A DNA stretch of 64,000 bases from Streptomyces venezuelae (GCF_008642335.1 NZ_CP029191.1:4216001-4280000), one strand, 5' to 3'; positions 25,892 through 35,682 are shown, numbered from the stretch's first letter. A program made the numbers and translations. Notes: generated by a model not told the origin, from the letters alone.

Positions 25892-27118
25892 ATGGACGCA
25901 GCGTTCGAAGCGGCAGAGGTGTTCACCCCGTCCTCGCCGGAGTTCGTGGCCGACCCCTACCCGGCGTACGCACGGCTGCGCGAGGCGGGCCGCGCCCACT
26001 ACTGCCCGCCCACCGGCCAGTGGCTGATCCCGCACCACGCGGACGTCTCGGCCCTGCTGCGCGACCGGCGTCTGGGCCGCACGTACCTGCATCGCTTCAC
26101 GCACGAGGAGTTCGGCCGCACGCCACCGCCGCCCGAGCACGAGCCGTTCCACACGCTCAACGACAACGGCATGCTCGACCTGGAAGCACCCACGCACACG
26201 CGCATCCGCCGCCTGGTCGCGAAGGCGTTCACGCCGCGCACGGTGACGCGACTGCGCCCCTACGTCGACCAGCTGGCGGACGAGCTCGTCCGCGACCTGG
26301 TGGCGGACGGCGGCGGCGACCTCAAGGCCCGCGTCGCCGAACCGCTGCCGGTGGCGGTCATCGCCCAGATGCTGGGCATCCCGGAGAGCGACCGGGGACT
26401 GCTGCGCCCCTGGTCGGCGGCGATCTGCGGCATGTACGAACTGAACCCGTCGGAGGAGACGGCCGCACGAGCGGTCACCGCCTCCCTGGACTTCTCCTCG
26501 TATCTGCGGGAGCTGATCTCGGCACGCCGCGCGAACCCGACCGAGGACCTGGTCTCCGCCCTGATCGCGGCGCACGAGGACGGGGAGTCGCTCACCGAAC
26601 AAGAGATGATCTCGACGTGCGTGCTCCTGCTCAACGCGGGACACGAGGCGACGGTGAACGCGACGGTCAACGGCTGGCACGCGCTGTTCCGCAACCCGGC
26701 GCAGCTGGCCGCGCTCCGCGCCGACCCGGCCGGACTCGTCCCCACGGCGGTCGAGGAGCTGCTCCGCCACGACACGCCGCTCCAGCTCTTCGAACGCTGG
26801 GTCCTCGACGACATCGAGATCGACGGCGTGACGATCCCGCGCGGCGCCGAGCTGGCCCTCCTCTTCGGCTCCGCCAACCACGACCCCGCGGTCTTCGACG
26901 CCCCCGCCGACCTCGACCTCTCCCGCCGGGACAACCCGCACATCTCCTTCAGCGCGGGCATCCACTACTGCATCGGCGCGCCCCTGGCCCGCATCGAGCT
27001 GTCGGCGTCCCTGCACGCACTGCTCCGGCGGGCCCCGGCCCTCCGCCTCGCGGCGGACCCGCCGCGTACCCCGAACTTCGTGATCCGGGGCTTCGAGGAG
27101 CTCGTGGTGACGGTGTGA
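25892..27118 (+). CDS. cytochrome P450
   Basis: The 408-residue bacterial class I P450 has SSPEFVADPYPAYARLRE near the start, the I-helix motif CVLLLNAGHEATVN, the K-helix AVEELLRHDTP (ExxR region), and the heme loop FSAGIHYCIGAPLARIEL with Cys360. The features fit the CYP107-like group. By context it may be the orthologue of the CYP107U1 gene between kynU and purA in S. coelicolor, linked in published work to sporulation; that identification is inference. No dedicated ferredoxin gene is adjacent. It is convergent with the lipid-kinase-like gene. Confidence 0.92.
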   Translation: MDAAFEAAEVFTPSSPEFVADPYPAYARLREAGRAHYCPPTGQWLIPHHADVSALLRDRRLGRTYLHRFTHEEFGRTPPPPEHEPFHTLNDNGMLDLEAPTHTRIRRLVAKAFTPRTVTRLRPYVDQLADELVRDLVADGGGDLKARVAEPLPVAVIAQMLGIPESDRGLLRPWSAAICGMYELNPSEETAARAVTASLDFSSYLRELISARRANPTEDLVSALIAAHEDGESLTEQEMISTCVLLLNAGHEATVNATVNGWHALFRNPAQLAALRADPAGLVPTAVEELLRHDTPLQLFERWVLDDIEIDGVTIPRGAELALLFGSANHDPAVFDAPADLDLSRRDNPHISFSAGIHYCIGAPLARIELSASLHALLRRAPALRLAADPPRTPNFVIRGFEELVVTV

Positions 27119-27136
27119 GGCGCCTAGCAGGACCTC

Positions 27137-28048
27137 TCACCGAGGCAACGTAAGCCCCCAGGCCCGAGCCCGCACCGTCCACGTGCGGGTCCGGACCGGG
27201 CCCGCCACCACCGCGTCCGCGCGGTAGCGGAAGTCCGCTCCTGACACCGTCACCGTCCGCGCCCGCACCCGTACCGGCGACGCGTCCGCCCCCGCCGACG
27301 GCGACGGGTGAACCTCCACGCGGGCCAGGCCGCCGCCCCCCGCGGTGACGCGAACGGTCTCGACCGGCTGGTCGAGGCCGACGAGCGTGACCCCGTCCGC
27401 CTCGATCCGGAGCCGGGCCGGCGGCACGGCCCGGGACGGGCGCGCGGGGCGTGCCGCGAGCGTGCGGACGAACGACTGGCACGAGCGCAGCCACGTGTGC
27501 CCCTCCGCCCCCACGCCCGCCCTTCCGGCGACCACCCGCGAGGAGCCCCCCGCGCCCACGGCCGAGGAGACGTCCTCCCCGGACACGGACACCGCGGGGC
27601 GGGACCTGTCCGCCCCCACCGGCGGAATCCGGAGATCCCCGAGGACGACCCCGTCACTGTCGTCCACCAACAGGTCGAGCCGGCGTTCGACGCCCTCCAG
27701 GACCGCCCGCGCCGCGGCCACCGCCCCCGTCGGCACCCCGAGCCGACGGGTCAGCGTGAGGGTCTGCGCGGCGCCCACGGGGACGACCGACAGAGCACAC
27801 CCCGCAAGGTCCCGCTCCCGGTGGAGCGCCGCCACCGCACGCAGCAGCGCCCGGTCGTCGCCGATCACCACGAGCCGCCGCGCACCCCGTCTGGCCAGCG
27901 CTTTCGTGAAGTCTTCGGGGCCGTCGGGGAGGCAGACCCGGACCGCGGCGCCCGCGCCGAGCACATCCTTCGCGATCCGTACCGACTCACCGTCCGTGCG
28001 CCGGGCGACCGGGTCGATGACGACTAGGAGCTGGTCGCGAGCCGACAA
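27137..28048 (-). CDS. diacylglycerol-kinase-like protein with altered active-site loop
   Basis: The 303-residue product starts with TTG ([20 protein letters not shown]) behind an AAAGGG site. The fold order is that of the DAGK catalytic domain: a first strand ending in [45 protein letters not shown] and [14 protein letters not shown], with a beta-rich C-terminal half. The canonical GGDGT loop reads IGDDRALL and the following GTGND-type segment reads VGAAQTLT. Key residues are thus missing, and catalysis is doubtful. It is divergent from purA. A lipid-binding or regulatory role is possible. Confidence 0.75.
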   Translation of the reverse strand: MSARDQLLVVIDPVARRTDGESVRIAKDVLGAGAAVRVCLPDGPEDFTKALARRGARRLVVIGDDRALLRAVAALHRERDLAGCALSVVPVGAAQTLTLTRRLGVPTGAVAAARAVLEGVERRLDLLVDDSDGVVLGDLRIPPVGADRSRPAVSVSGEDVSSAVGAGGSSRVVAGRAGVGAEGHTWLRSCQSFVRTLAARPARPSRAVPPARLRIEADGVTLVGLDQPVETVRVTAGGGGLARVEVHPSPSAGADASPVRVRARTVTVSGADFRYRADAVVAGPVRTRTWTVRARAWGLTLPR

Positions 28049-28104
28049 CGTGCGCCCTTTCTTTTAGCCGTTCTTTGAGACCTCGGGTAGCATCTTTGTG
28101 CAAG

Positions 28105-28132
28105 AGCCCCTTGCGCTATTGCGCCAGGGGCT
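28105..28132 (+). promoter_or_regulatory. purA leader hairpin
   Basis: AGCCCCTTGCGC pairs with GCGCCAGGGGCT over TATT, with one mismatch, 93 bp before the purA start. A possible -10 TAGCAT at 28088-28093 with a weak TTAGCC at 28064-28069 (18-bp spacer) would start transcription just before the hairpin. It may be an RNA-stabilising 5' structure or an attenuator. The promoter is a low-confidence guess. Confidence 0.45.
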
Positions 28133-28224
28133 TCGTCTATTCCGGGGCAGCATCCAAGGCACACCCATACGGCGGCTACGGCCCCAGACCTTGGACATGC
28201 CCCGCCCGGAAGGGGTGTACGCCT

Positions 28225-29508
28225 GTGCCCGCACTTGTGCTGCTCGGTGCTCAGTGGGGTGACGAAGGCAAGGGAAAGGCCACTGACCTGCTCGGTGGCT
28301 CCGTGGACTATGTAGTGCGCTACCAGGGCGGCAACAACGCCGGCCACACGGTCGTCGTCGGCGACCAGAAGTACGCGCTGCATCTCCTCCCTTCCGGGAT
28401 TCTCTCCCCGGACTGCGTGCCCGTCATCGGCAACGGAGTCGTCGTCGACCCGTCGGTCCTGCTCTCCGAGCTGAGCGGTCTGAACGAGCGCGGCGTCGAC
28501 ACGTCGAAGCTGCTGATCAGCGGCAACGCGCACATCATCACGCCGTACAACGTCACGGTCGACAAGGTCGGCGAGCGCTTCCTCGGCAAGCGGAAGATCG
28601 GCACGACCGGCCGCGGCATCGGCCCGACGTACGCCGACAAGATCAACCGCACCGGCATCCGCGTCCAGGACCTCTACGACGAGTCGATCCTGAAGCAGAA
28701 GGTCGAAGCGGCCCTGGAGCAGAAGAACCAGCTCCTGACCAAGGTCTTCAACCGGCGCGCGATCGAGTCGGAGCAGATCGTCGAGCAGCTCCTGGAGCAC
28801 GGCGAGAACATCAAGCAGTACGTCGCCGACACGACGCTGATCCTGAACAACGCGCTCGACGACGACAAGGTCGTCCTGTTCGAGGGCGGCCAGGGCACGC
28901 TCCTGGACGTGGACCACGGCACGTACCCCTTCGTCACCTCCTCGAACCCGACCGCGGGCGGCGCCTGCACGGGTACGGGCGTGGGCCCGACGAAGATCAG
29001 CCGGGTCATCGGCATCCTGAAGGCGTACACGACCCGCGTCGGCGCGGGCCCGTTCCCGACGGAGCTGTTCGACGCGGACGGCGAGGCGCTGCGCACCATC
29101 GGCGGCGAGCGTGGTGTGACGACGGGCCGTGACCGCCGCTGCGGCTGGTTCGACGCCCCGATCGCCCGCTACGCGACGCGCGTCAACGGCCTCACGGACT
29201 TCTTCCTCACGAAGCTCGACGTCCTCACCGGCTGGGAGCAGATCCCGGTCTGCGTGGCGTACGAGATCGACGGCAAGCGCGTCGAGGAGCTCCCGTACAA
29301 CCAGACCGACTTCCACCACGCGAAGCCGATCTACGAGATGCTGCCGGGCTGGTCCGAGGACATCACCAAGGCGCAGACCTTCTCCGACCTGCCGAAGAAC
29401 GCGCAGGGCTACGTGAAGGCGCTGGAGGAGATGTCCGGCGCGCCGATCTCCGCGATCGGCGTGGGCCCGGGCCGCACGGAGACGATCGAGATCAACTCGT
29501 TCGTCTAG
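28225..29508 (+). CDS. purA: adenylosuccinate synthetase
   Basis: The 427-residue enzyme (GTG start, [20 protein letters not shown]) makes adenylosuccinate from IMP, aspartate and GTP. It shows the P-loop-like [83 protein letters not shown] and [11 protein letters not shown]. Frames extending further upstream cross the hairpin leader and are rejected; a GGAAGGGG site precedes the GTG. Its stop overlaps that of the convergent membrane gene. Confidence 0.97.
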   Translation: MPALVLLGAQWGDEGKGKATDLLGGSVDYVVRYQGGNNAGHTVVVGDQKYALHLLPSGILSPDCVPVIGNGVVVDPSVLLSELSGLNERGVDTSKLLISGNAHIITPYNVTVDKVGERFLGKRKIGTTGRGIGPTYADKINRTGIRVQDLYDESILKQKVEAALEQKNQLLTKVFNRRAIESEQIVEQLLEHGENIKQYVADTTLILNNALDDDKVVLFEGGQGTLLDVDHGTYPFVTSSNPTAGGACTGTGVGPTKISRVIGILKAYTTRVGAGPFPTELFDADGEALRTIGGERGVTTGRDRRCGWFDAPIARYATRVNGLTDFFLTKLDVLTGWEQIPVCVAYEIDGKRVEELPYNQTDFHHAKPIYEMLPGWSEDITKAQTFSDLPKNAQGYVKALEEMSGAPISAIGVGPGRTETIEINSFV

Positions 29509-31013
29509 GAACCACCGCTGTGCGAGCTCTCCGAGCTCGGTGAGAGGGGCGTCCCGGCACCGCCGCCGGGGCGCCCCTCCGCGCATACCCGCAGCCCCTC
29601 CGGCGTCGCGCACGGCAGGTGGCCGTGGGTGCGGATGACGTCGAGGCCGGTGCCGCGCGCGTAGGCGAGGAACCCGGCGGCGAGGGAGTCCCCGGGCGGC
29701 AGGCCGTAGGTGTAGGCGTACTCGATCTCGCGGTAGGGGTAGCCGCTCCTCTCCAGGTGTTCGGCCGAGGGGGCGTGGCCCTCCAGGCCGAGCCGGTGCA
29801 GGCCCTTGAGGCCGGAGGCGGCGCGGAGTTCGCCGTAGCCGATGGCGCCCGGGATGCGGCCGACGGTGTCGAGGACCTGGTCGGTGGAGTCGAGTTCGCA
29901 GCGGGTGACGGGCACGGACGGGTCGTCCTTGCCGAGGCAGTCGTTGGACGACGCCTTGATCTCGAAGGTGCCGCCGAGGACGCGGCGCTGGAGCGTGTCG
30001 CGGGTCCCGGAGCTTGAGCCGCGGCTGACGAGGACGACGGGCAGGTCGGGCCCGCCGAGCTCCTTCCAGTTGCGTACGTCGCCGCGGTAGATCCGACGCA
30101 CCTGCGGCAGGGTCAGATTCCGCACCGGCACGTGGTCGTTGAGGACGAGCGCGAAGACGGAGACGGCGACGCGGGTCTCGGCGAGCCGGGGGAAGCCGTC
30201 GGACTTGGGCCCGTCGGAGAAGGCGAGCAGGGCCGGGGCCCCCTTTCGACGCTTCTCCCGGGCGAACTTCCGCCCCGCGTCGTCGAGTTCCCGCACGCCC
30301 GCCGCGCTGCCATGGGCGCTGACCGTGATGGCGGAGCCGGGGCAGTCGTCCTCGCGGAGCACGATGATCGAGGCGAAGGTGACGACGGACAGGGTGAGCA
30401 GGACGGTCAGGAGCTGGGCGGGCCGGGACAGCAGCGGCGGCTTGTCGTCGACGGTGGTGGACCGGTTGGGCTGTACGTCGCCTGCCTGGATGCCGCCGAA
30501 GAGCGTGACCTCGCCGCCGACGGGTCCGCCGGTGAGCAGGACGAGGAGTTTGTAGTGCTGCCCCCGGTTGAGGGGGACGCGCGGGATGTGCAGGGTGCTG
30601 CCCTCGTACCGCAGCCCGGCCGCTGCGGTGAAGTGCTCCATCAGGTGGTCGTCACCGGACGGCGCGGTGACGGCGAGGCCGCGGACGGTGCGTCCGGTGA
30701 AGACGGCGGTGAGCCCGTGGAGCGCGCGCCCGCTGTAGTCGGCGTCGGAGACGGCCTGCGAGCCGTCGTTCTCGACGCGCAGCAGGACGAGCGTGGCGTC
30801 GGACATCTCGGGGGTCTCGTCGAAGAGCCCGAGGCGGGCGTTGGCGCCGCCCGTCCGTACGTTGTCGCCTATGGCGGTGTCCAACTGGACGCGATACCCG
30901 ATGCGTTTGCGCCGAGGCACCCTCCGCTCGTACCAGAGCGCGCCGACGGTGGCGGCGAGCCCGAGGACAGCGGTGAGCACGGCGATGGTGTTCTCGGCGC
31001 TCAACCAGTCCAT
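29505..31013 (-). CDS. membrane-anchored PstS-like substrate-binding protein
   Basis: The 502-residue product has two membrane segments (about 8-26, [20 protein letters not shown], and about 198-216, [19 protein letters not shown]) with a beta-rich domain of about 170 residues between. A PstS-type binding domain follows (about 225-460): [68 protein letters not shown] and [16 protein letters not shown] and GAIGYGEL are phosphate-binding-protein hallmarks. No ABC transporter genes are adjacent; the neighbouring Ser/Thr kinase suggests a sensing role instead. Confidence 0.82.
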   Translation of the reverse strand: MDWLSAENTIAVLTAVLGLAATVGALWYERRVPRRKRIGYRVQLDTAIGDNVRTGGANARLGLFDETPEMSDATLVLLRVENDGSQAVSDADYSGRALHGLTAVFTGRTVRGLAVTAPSGDDHLMEHFTAAAGLRYEGSTLHIPRVPLNRGQHYKLLVLLTGGPVGGEVTLFGGIQAGDVQPNRSTTVDDKPPLLSRPAQLLTVLLTLSVVTFASIIVLREDDCPGSAITVSAHGSAAGVRELDDAGRKFAREKRRKGAPALLAFSDGPKSDGFPRLAETRVAVSVFALVLNDHVPVRNLTLPQVRRIYRGDVRNWKELGGPDLPVVLVSRGSSSGTRDTLQRRVLGGTFEIKASSNDCLGKDDPSVPVTRCELDSTDQVLDTVGRIPGAIGYGELRAASGLKGLHRLGLEGHAPSAEHLERSGYPYREIEYAYTYGLPPGDSLAAGFLAYARGTGLDVIRTHGHLPCATPEGLRVCAEGRPGGGAGTPLSPSSESSHSGGS

Positions 31014-31088
31014 GGGCGGTGACGGTAGGCGGCGCGGAGCCGGCGGGCGCCGGCTTCGCGGTCCCGTCGGCAGCTGTTGCCGGAGGGT

Positions 31089-32891
31089 TCAGTTCCCCTT
31101 GTCGTACGTCAGCTCGCCGCTGCCGTCCGTGTTGGCGCGCCGCAGCTTGCCGTTGCCGAGGATGGTGATGACGCTCGGGTCGCCGGGCGTGCAGGACGTC
31201 ATGGGCTCGCCGACAATGACCTCGGTGGGCCCGATGCGCAACCGCTCGCCGGACGCGGACACGAGTTTGCCCTGGAAGACGCAGTGATAGGTGCCGCCGC
31301 CGTCGGCGGGCCCGTCGGCCGTCACGGACAGCACGGTGTCGCCGGTCTCGCCCTGCTGGAGGGTGAGTTCGCGGGTGCTGTGGCCGTCGTCGGTGTCGAG
31401 GCCGCCGGACCAGGTGCCGAGGTACTTGTCCGGGATGGCGCCGTCGTCACTGTCGGACGGCGACGGTTCGGGAGAGCTCGACTCGGGCCCCGGTGTGGAG
31501 GGCCCCGGAGTCCTCGGCGCGCTGCTGGCCTGGTTTCCGTTGGCGGAGTCGTCGCGCTGCTTGTCCTCGGCGCTGTCGCCGTTCATGACGGCGTAGACGG
31601 TGCCGCCCGCTCCGAGAGCCACTATCAGCGCGACGGCGATCAGCGCGGCGGTGGACCGCCCACTGCGCCGCGCGGGCTCGGGCGGCGGAACGGGCCCGTA
31701 GGGGGGAGTGGACCCGAACCCGGGCGGGGGCGGCTGGTGGGGGTATCCGTAGGCGGGGTGCTGGGCCGGGGCCGCCTGCGGCGCGGGGACGTGCTGCGGG
31801 TAGCCGTACACCGGGGCGCCGGGCGGCGGCGTGGGAGGGGCCTGCCCGGAGACCATGGTGGGCAGGTGGTCGAGGGGGGCGGTCCCGGGCTTGCCGGGCG
31901 GAGGGGGAGTGGCCCCCTGAGGCTTCCCCACACCCTTGGGGCCCTCGGCGCCTTCCTCCCCCGCGTCTTCGGGATCCTCGGCGTCCAGCAACTGCACGGC
32001 GTGACGCCCCAGTTGGGCGACGAGGGCGCCGGGCAGCCAGGGATCGAGCGTGTGCCCGTCGTCCCCCAGGGCGTCGGCGGCCCCCGTGCGCTCGAGAACC
32101 TCGTCGAGGGAGGGCCGGTCGCCCGGCTCCTTGCGAAGGCAGGCGGCGATCAGCTCCGCGAGCCCTTCGGGCAGCCCCTCCAGATCCGGCTCCTCCTGCG
32201 CGATGCGGAACATCAGCGCGTGCACGCCACTGTTGGCCGTGCCGAAGGGCAGGGCGCCGGAGGCGGCGTAGGCGAGCACGGACCCGAGACAGAAGACGTC
32301 GCAGGCGGGGGTGATCCGGTCCCCCCGCACCTGCTCGGGCGCCATGAACCCGGGCGACCCGACGAGCGCGCCGGTACGGGTGAGACCGCCGTCGGTGACC
32401 GTCTCCAGGGCGCGCGCGATACCGAAGTCGATGACGCGGGGCCCGTCGATGGTGACGAGGACGTTGGACGGCTTGAGGTCACGGTGGACCATGCCGGCGG
32501 CGTGAATGTCCTTGAGGGCGTGGGCGAGCCCGGCCCCGAGAATGTTGACGGACCGCTCGGGCAGGGGCCCGTGGTCGTGCGAGACGACACTCTGGAGGGA
32601 GGGCCCGGCCACGTACCCGGTGGCGAGCCACGGGATGGCGGCCTCGGTGTCGGCATCCAGGACGGGCGCGGTCCACGCACCCCCCACCTGCCGGGCGGCC
32701 TGCACTTCCTGCCGGAACCGGTTCCTGAACTCCTCCTGCTCGGCGAGCTCCTGGCGAACGAGCTTCACGGCGACCGTACGACCCCGCTCGGACCGGGCGA
32801 GGTACACGTGCCCCATGCCTCCGGCCCCGAGCCGCGCCAACAGACGGTACGCGCCGATCCGCTGCGGATCCCCGGGCACGAGCTTCTCCAT
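31089..32891 (-). CDS. transmembrane serine/threonine protein kinase
   Basis: The 600-residue kinase has the kinase domain at residues 15-270: glycine loop LGAGGMGHVYLARSERG, ATP lysine in TVAVKLVRQE (Lys43), catalytic loop VHRDLKPSNVL, DFGIARALE and the activation-segment end GSPGFMAPEQV. A Pro/Gly-rich linker (about 310-405), a single membrane segment (ALIAVALIVALGAGGTVYAV, about 417-440) and an extracellular Ser/Pro-rich stalk plus beta domain follow. The external domain carries CVFQGKLVSASGERLRIGPT. It is a PknB-like receptor without PASTA repeats. It may act with the adjacent substrate-binding protein. Confidence 0.93.
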   Translation of the reverse strand: MEKLVPGDPQRIGAYRLLARLGAGGMGHVYLARSERGRTVAVKLVRQELAEQEEFRNRFRQEVQAARQVGGAWTAPVLDADTEAAIPWLATGYVAGPSLQSVVSHDHGPLPERSVNILGAGLAHALKDIHAAGMVHRDLKPSNVLVTIDGPRVIDFGIARALETVTDGGLTRTGALVGSPGFMAPEQVRGDRITPACDVFCLGSVLAYAASGALPFGTANSGVHALMFRIAQEEPDLEGLPEGLAELIAACLRKEPGDRPSLDEVLERTGAADALGDDGHTLDPWLPGALVAQLGRHAVQLLDAEDPEDAGEEGAEGPKGVGKPQGATPPPPGKPGTAPLDHLPTMVSGQAPPTPPPGAPVYGYPQHVPAPQAAPAQHPAYGYPHQPPPPGFGSTPPYGPVPPPEPARRSGRSTAALIAVALIVALGAGGTVYAVMNGDSAEDKQRDDSANGNQASSAPRTPGPSTPGPESSSPEPSPSDSDDGAIPDKYLGTWSGGLDTDDGHSTRELTLQQGETGDTVLSVTADGPADGGGTYHCVFQGKLVSASGERLRIGPTEVIVGEPMTSCTPGDPSVITILGNGKLRRANTDGSGELTYDKGN

Positions 32892-32972
32892 CGCCGCACC
32901 GACCTCCCCCCATTGGTGTGCAACAGGGTGAGGATAGTGCGGCGGTACGACAGGATGTGCAGGGACCGCCGT

Positions 32973-33452
32973 CTACGGTTCCGTGACGGGCCCGGAGGCC
33001 CCCGCGTCCGCGTCGACGACGTCGTCCAGGACCGTGGCGAGGCGTTCCAGCACCCGTACCGTATCCGCGAACTCCGTCTCGCCGAGCGCGTCCGCCAAGC
33101 GGGACGCCAAGTCCGCGTGGCCCGGCTCGATGCGGGCCACCGCGGCTCGACCCTCCTCCGTCGGGCGGAGGAGTTTGGCGCGGCGGTGGGCCGGGTTCGG
33201 GACGTACTCGGCGAGGCCCTTGCGGACCAGGAGGTCCGCCACGCGCTGCACGCTCTGGCGCGTGATGCCCATCGCGCGGGCGATTCCCGCGACCGGCAGC
33301 GGGTCGCGCAGCACCGCGCCGAGCACTTGCCACCAGGCAGCGGTGAGCCCGGCGGGCTTGGCCAGTTCCTCGGACGCGGTGAGGAACTGGCCGTTGAGGC
33401 GGAAGACGGTCAGTGCGGTGCGGCTCAGGAGGTCCTGGCGGTCGTCGCTCAC
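32973..33452 (-). CDS. MarR-family regulator
   Basis: The 159-residue regulator starts with GTG overlapping the DJ-1 gene stop (GTGA). It has a winged helix with LTAAWWQVLGAVLRDPLPVA, GIARAMGITRQSVQRVADLL and the wing GLAEYVPNPAHRRAKLLRPT, flanked by dimerisation helices (ALTVFRLNGQFLTASEELAK and the C-terminal half). It is second in a two-gene operon behind the DJ-1 protein. The palindrome at 34117-34146 is its probable operator, giving autoregulation. The frame extends upstream, but overlaps the DJ-1 gene. Confidence 0.9.
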   Translation of the reverse strand: MSDDRQDLLSRTALTVFRLNGQFLTASEELAKPAGLTAAWWQVLGAVLRDPLPVAGIARAMGITRQSVQRVADLLVRKGLAEYVPNPAHRRAKLLRPTEEGRAAVARIEPGHADLASRLADALGETEFADTVRVLERLATVLDDVVDADAGASGPVTEP

Positions 33453-34054
33453 GAGTTCAGCGTTTCGTACGCCGCCGGGTCCGAGTCGTGGAAGAGGCGG
33501 TACCACGCGTCGAGCTTCTCGGCGTCGAGCACGTCGCCGAGGCGGCCGAAGATCTCGCGGGCGAACGCGACGGGTTCCGTCGGGCCCGCCGTGATCAGGT
33601 CGCCGTCGGTCACCGCGTCCGTCTCGGCGTATCTCTCGCCGCCCTTGTAGCCGGTGGCGGCCAGATACATGGACGCCCCGCTCGTGTGCGTGCGGTCGTC
33701 GAGCAGCCCCTCGCGGGCCAGGCCCGCCGTGGCCCCGCAGATCGCGCCCACCGGGACGCCCGCGTCCAGGAACGCGCGGGCCGTGCGGGCGAACGGGGCG
33801 AGGTCGTCGCTCGTGTCCCACAGGTCCGCGCCCGGCAGGATCAGCAGGGAGCTGTCCTCGGGGCGCAGTTCGGCGAGGGAGAGGTCGGGCTGTACGCGCA
33901 GGCCGCCGAGGGAGACGACGGGTTCGGCCGTCGGGGCGACCGTGCGGATCTCGTATCCGAAGCGGGCGAGCCAGGCCGTGGCGTGGCCCGTCTCCCAGTC
34001 GGCGAACGTGTCGTAGAGGGCCAGGTGCACGGGCTTGCGGGACGTGAGGGACAT
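33449..34054 (-). CDS. DJ-1/PfpI family protein
   Basis: The 201-residue product has the class I glutamine-amidotransferase-like fold: VHLALYDTFADWETGHATAW, VSLGGLRVQPDLSLAEL, SSLLILPGADLWDT and the nucleophile elbow VGAICGATAGLAREGLL with Cys in ICGAT. YLAATGYKGGERYAETDAVT and LITAGPTEPVAFAREIF complete the fold. Members are deglycases, chaperones, isonitrile hydratases or proteases; substrate is not predictable. It leads the operon with the MarR regulator. Confidence 0.88.
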   Translation of the reverse strand: MSLTSRKPVHLALYDTFADWETGHATAWLARFGYEIRTVAPTAEPVVSLGGLRVQPDLSLAELRPEDSSLLILPGADLWDTSDDLAPFARTARAFLDAGVPVGAICGATAGLAREGLLDDRTHTSGASMYLAATGYKGGERYAETDAVTDGDLITAGPTEPVAFAREIFGRLGDVLDAEKLDAWYRLFHDSDPAAYETLNS

Positions 34055-34116
34055 GCGAGCCTCCGGGGGTGCGAGCGGTGCGAGCGAGTGGCGTGCCTTG
34101 CGTTGCTGCGTATGTA

Positions 34117-34146
34117 AGCATGCTGTCGTAATGACAGCATGCTGTC
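34117..34146. promoter_or_regulatory. palindromic operator of the DJ-1/MarR operon
   Basis: AGCATGCTGTC-GTAAT-GACAGCATGCT is a perfect 11-bp inverted repeat, and GACAGCATGCTGTC (34133-34146) is a perfect 14-bp palindrome within it. The site also gives two direct copies of AGCATGCTGTC. It lies between the divergent DJ-1/MarR operon and the DUF4956 gene, 63 bp before the DJ-1 start. The MarR protein is the obvious binder. Confidence 0.75.
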
Positions 34147-34231
34147 AATGGTCCGGGGATGGAGGGGCCGGGGACGTTCGTTAACGCTCGCCAGGGGCGG
34201 GCTTAACCTTCCGCTCCCTAGCGTCCTCGCC

Positions 34232-34879
34232 ATGGACAGCACCCTGACCCTCTGCGCCCACCTGGGACTCGACCTCGCCGCCGTCGCCCTGCTGACCTTC
34301 GGCGTGTTCTATCCGCGGCACCGCAGGCGCGAGCTCGTCCCCGCGTATCTCGCCCTGAACGTCGCCCTGTTCGCGATCGTCGCCGGACTCGGGACCGTCG
34401 GCGGCGACGGCGGACTCGCGCTCGGGTTCGGGCTCTTCGGCGTGCTCTCGATCGTGCGGCTGCGCTCCGACGCGCTGCAGCACCAGGAAGTCGCGTACTA
34501 CTTCATCACCCTCGTACTCGGGCTCCTCTGCGGTCTGCCCGCGCTCGGTCTGCCCGTGGCCGCGCTCCTCGCCGGTGTCCTGCTCGCCGTGATGTACGGC
34601 GCCGACCACCCCCGCCTCTTCGCCCGCGACCGGCGGACCGTCGTCACCCTGGACTCCGTCCACCGCGACGAGGACTCCCTGCGGGCCGAACTCGCGCGGC
34701 GGCTCGGGGAGCCGCTGGGGTGGACCGTCCAGGAAGTCGACTACGTACGTGACCTCATGGTGTTGGAAGTACGTTTCCGTCAGCCGGAACCTTCCGTGAC
34801 CTCCCGGGAGTTGACGGTACGACGACGCACGACCCGGTCCCGCACGATCGCCCCCAGCCACCCGAAGGAGACCGTGTGA
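34232..34879 (+). CDS. DUF4956 membrane protein
   Basis: The 215-residue product has an N-terminal membrane part of about four segments (LCAHLGLDLAAVALLTFGVF, LVPAYLALNVALFAIVAGLG, LALGFGLFGVLSIVRLRSD, ITLVLGLLCGLPALGLPVAA). The cytoplasmic C-terminus reads VTLDSVHRDEDSLRAELARR and QEVDYVRDLMVLEVRFR. FGLFGVLSIVRLRSD is the DUF4956 signature. These proteins accompany VTC-domain polyphosphate polymerases, and here the next gene overlaps by GTGA. A role in polyphosphate export or handling is inferred. Confidence 0.85.
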   Translation: MDSTLTLCAHLGLDLAAVALLTFGVFYPRHRRRELVPAYLALNVALFAIVAGLGTVGGDGGLALGFGLFGVLSIVRLRSDALQHQEVAYYFITLVLGLLCGLPALGLPVAALLAGVLLAVMYGADHPRLFARDRRTVVTLDSVHRDEDSLRAELARRLGEPLGWTVQEVDYVRDLMVLEVRFRQPEPSVTSRELTVRRRTTRSRTIAPSHPKETV

Positions 34880-35682
34880 ACCCCGCCGTACGCGCCATCG
34901 GCCGCGCCGCCACCGCCGCGCACCCCATCGCGCTGGACGAGGTCAACGCCAGGGCGGAGCTGCTCGCCCGCTTCGACAACAGCTACCTCGTGCCGGTCGA
35001 GATCTTCGAGGATCTCGCCGCCCTCCTCACCGACCCGCGCCGGTCCGGCGGCCCTTTCCGGGCGCTCAGCATCGGCGGCAAGCGCTGGTTCCGGTACCAC
35101 TCGACGTACTACGACACCCCGGACCTCGGCACCTTCCACGACCACCGCCAGGGCCGCCGCCTCCGCTACCGCATACGGGAGCGGGTCTACCAGGACAGCG
35201 GCGAGCGGCAGTTCGAGATCAAGCTGAAGAGCGGACGCGGCGAGACCGTCAAGCACCGGCAGCGCCTGGAAGGCGACGACCACGCCCTCGACGGGGTGCG
35301 GCTCGGGTTCCTCGCGGGCGTGCTGCGCGGGTCGTACGGCATCGAGGCGCCGGACGGGCTCACCACCTCCCTCGTCACCGACTACCAGCGGGCCACGTTC
35401 GTCGCCGACGGGCAGCGCGTCACCTGCGACGCGGGGCTCGTCGTGCGCGACACGGTGACGGGGCGCAGCGCGGCCGCCGACAGCGGACTGGTCCTGGTCG
35501 AGACCAAGACCAAGGGCCATCTGACGGAGGCCGACCGCGTGCTGCACCGGTTCGGGGTGCGGGCGGCGGACTTCACCAAGTACTGCGGGGGGTACGCCGC
35601 GGTCAGGCCCGAGCTGGGCATCAACAAGTGGGCTCGGGCGGTCCGGACGGCGTTCCCCCGGGGTGCGCGCGCGGGGGCGTGA
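34876..35682 (+). CDS. VTC-domain polyphosphate polymerase-like protein
   Basis: The 268-residue product has a triphosphate-tunnel (VTC/CYTH-like) fold: DNSYLVPVEIFEDLAALL, FRYHSTYYDTPDLGTFHDH, RLRYRIRERVYQDSGERQFEIK (basic tunnel residues), VETKTKGHLTEADRVLHRFG and FTKYCGGYAAVRPEL. The R-x-R and E-x-K motifs match metal- and phosphate-binding tunnel positions. It pairs with DUF4956 and probably makes polyphosphate from ATP; a CotH partner common elsewhere is missing. Its last 62 bp overlap, antisense, the end of the histidine kinase gene. Confidence 0.88.
   Translation: MNPAVRAIGRAATAAHPIALDEVNARAELLARFDNSYLVPVEIFEDLAALLTDPRRSGGPFRALSIGGKRWFRYHSTYYDTPDLGTFHDHRQGRRLRYRIRERVYQDSGERQFEIKLKSGRGETVKHRQRLEGDDHALDGVRLGFLAGVLRGSYGIEAPDGLTTSLVTDYQRATFVADGQRVTCDAGLVVRDTVTGRSAAADSGLVLVETKTKGHLTEADRVLHRFGVRAADFTKYCGGYAAVRPELGINKWARAVRTAFPRGARAGA

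Noticed and set aside
28075..28224. Upstream extension of the purA frame
   Set aside because: It crosses the leader hairpin and is not conserved-looking; [15 protein letters not shown] is the standard PurA N-terminus.
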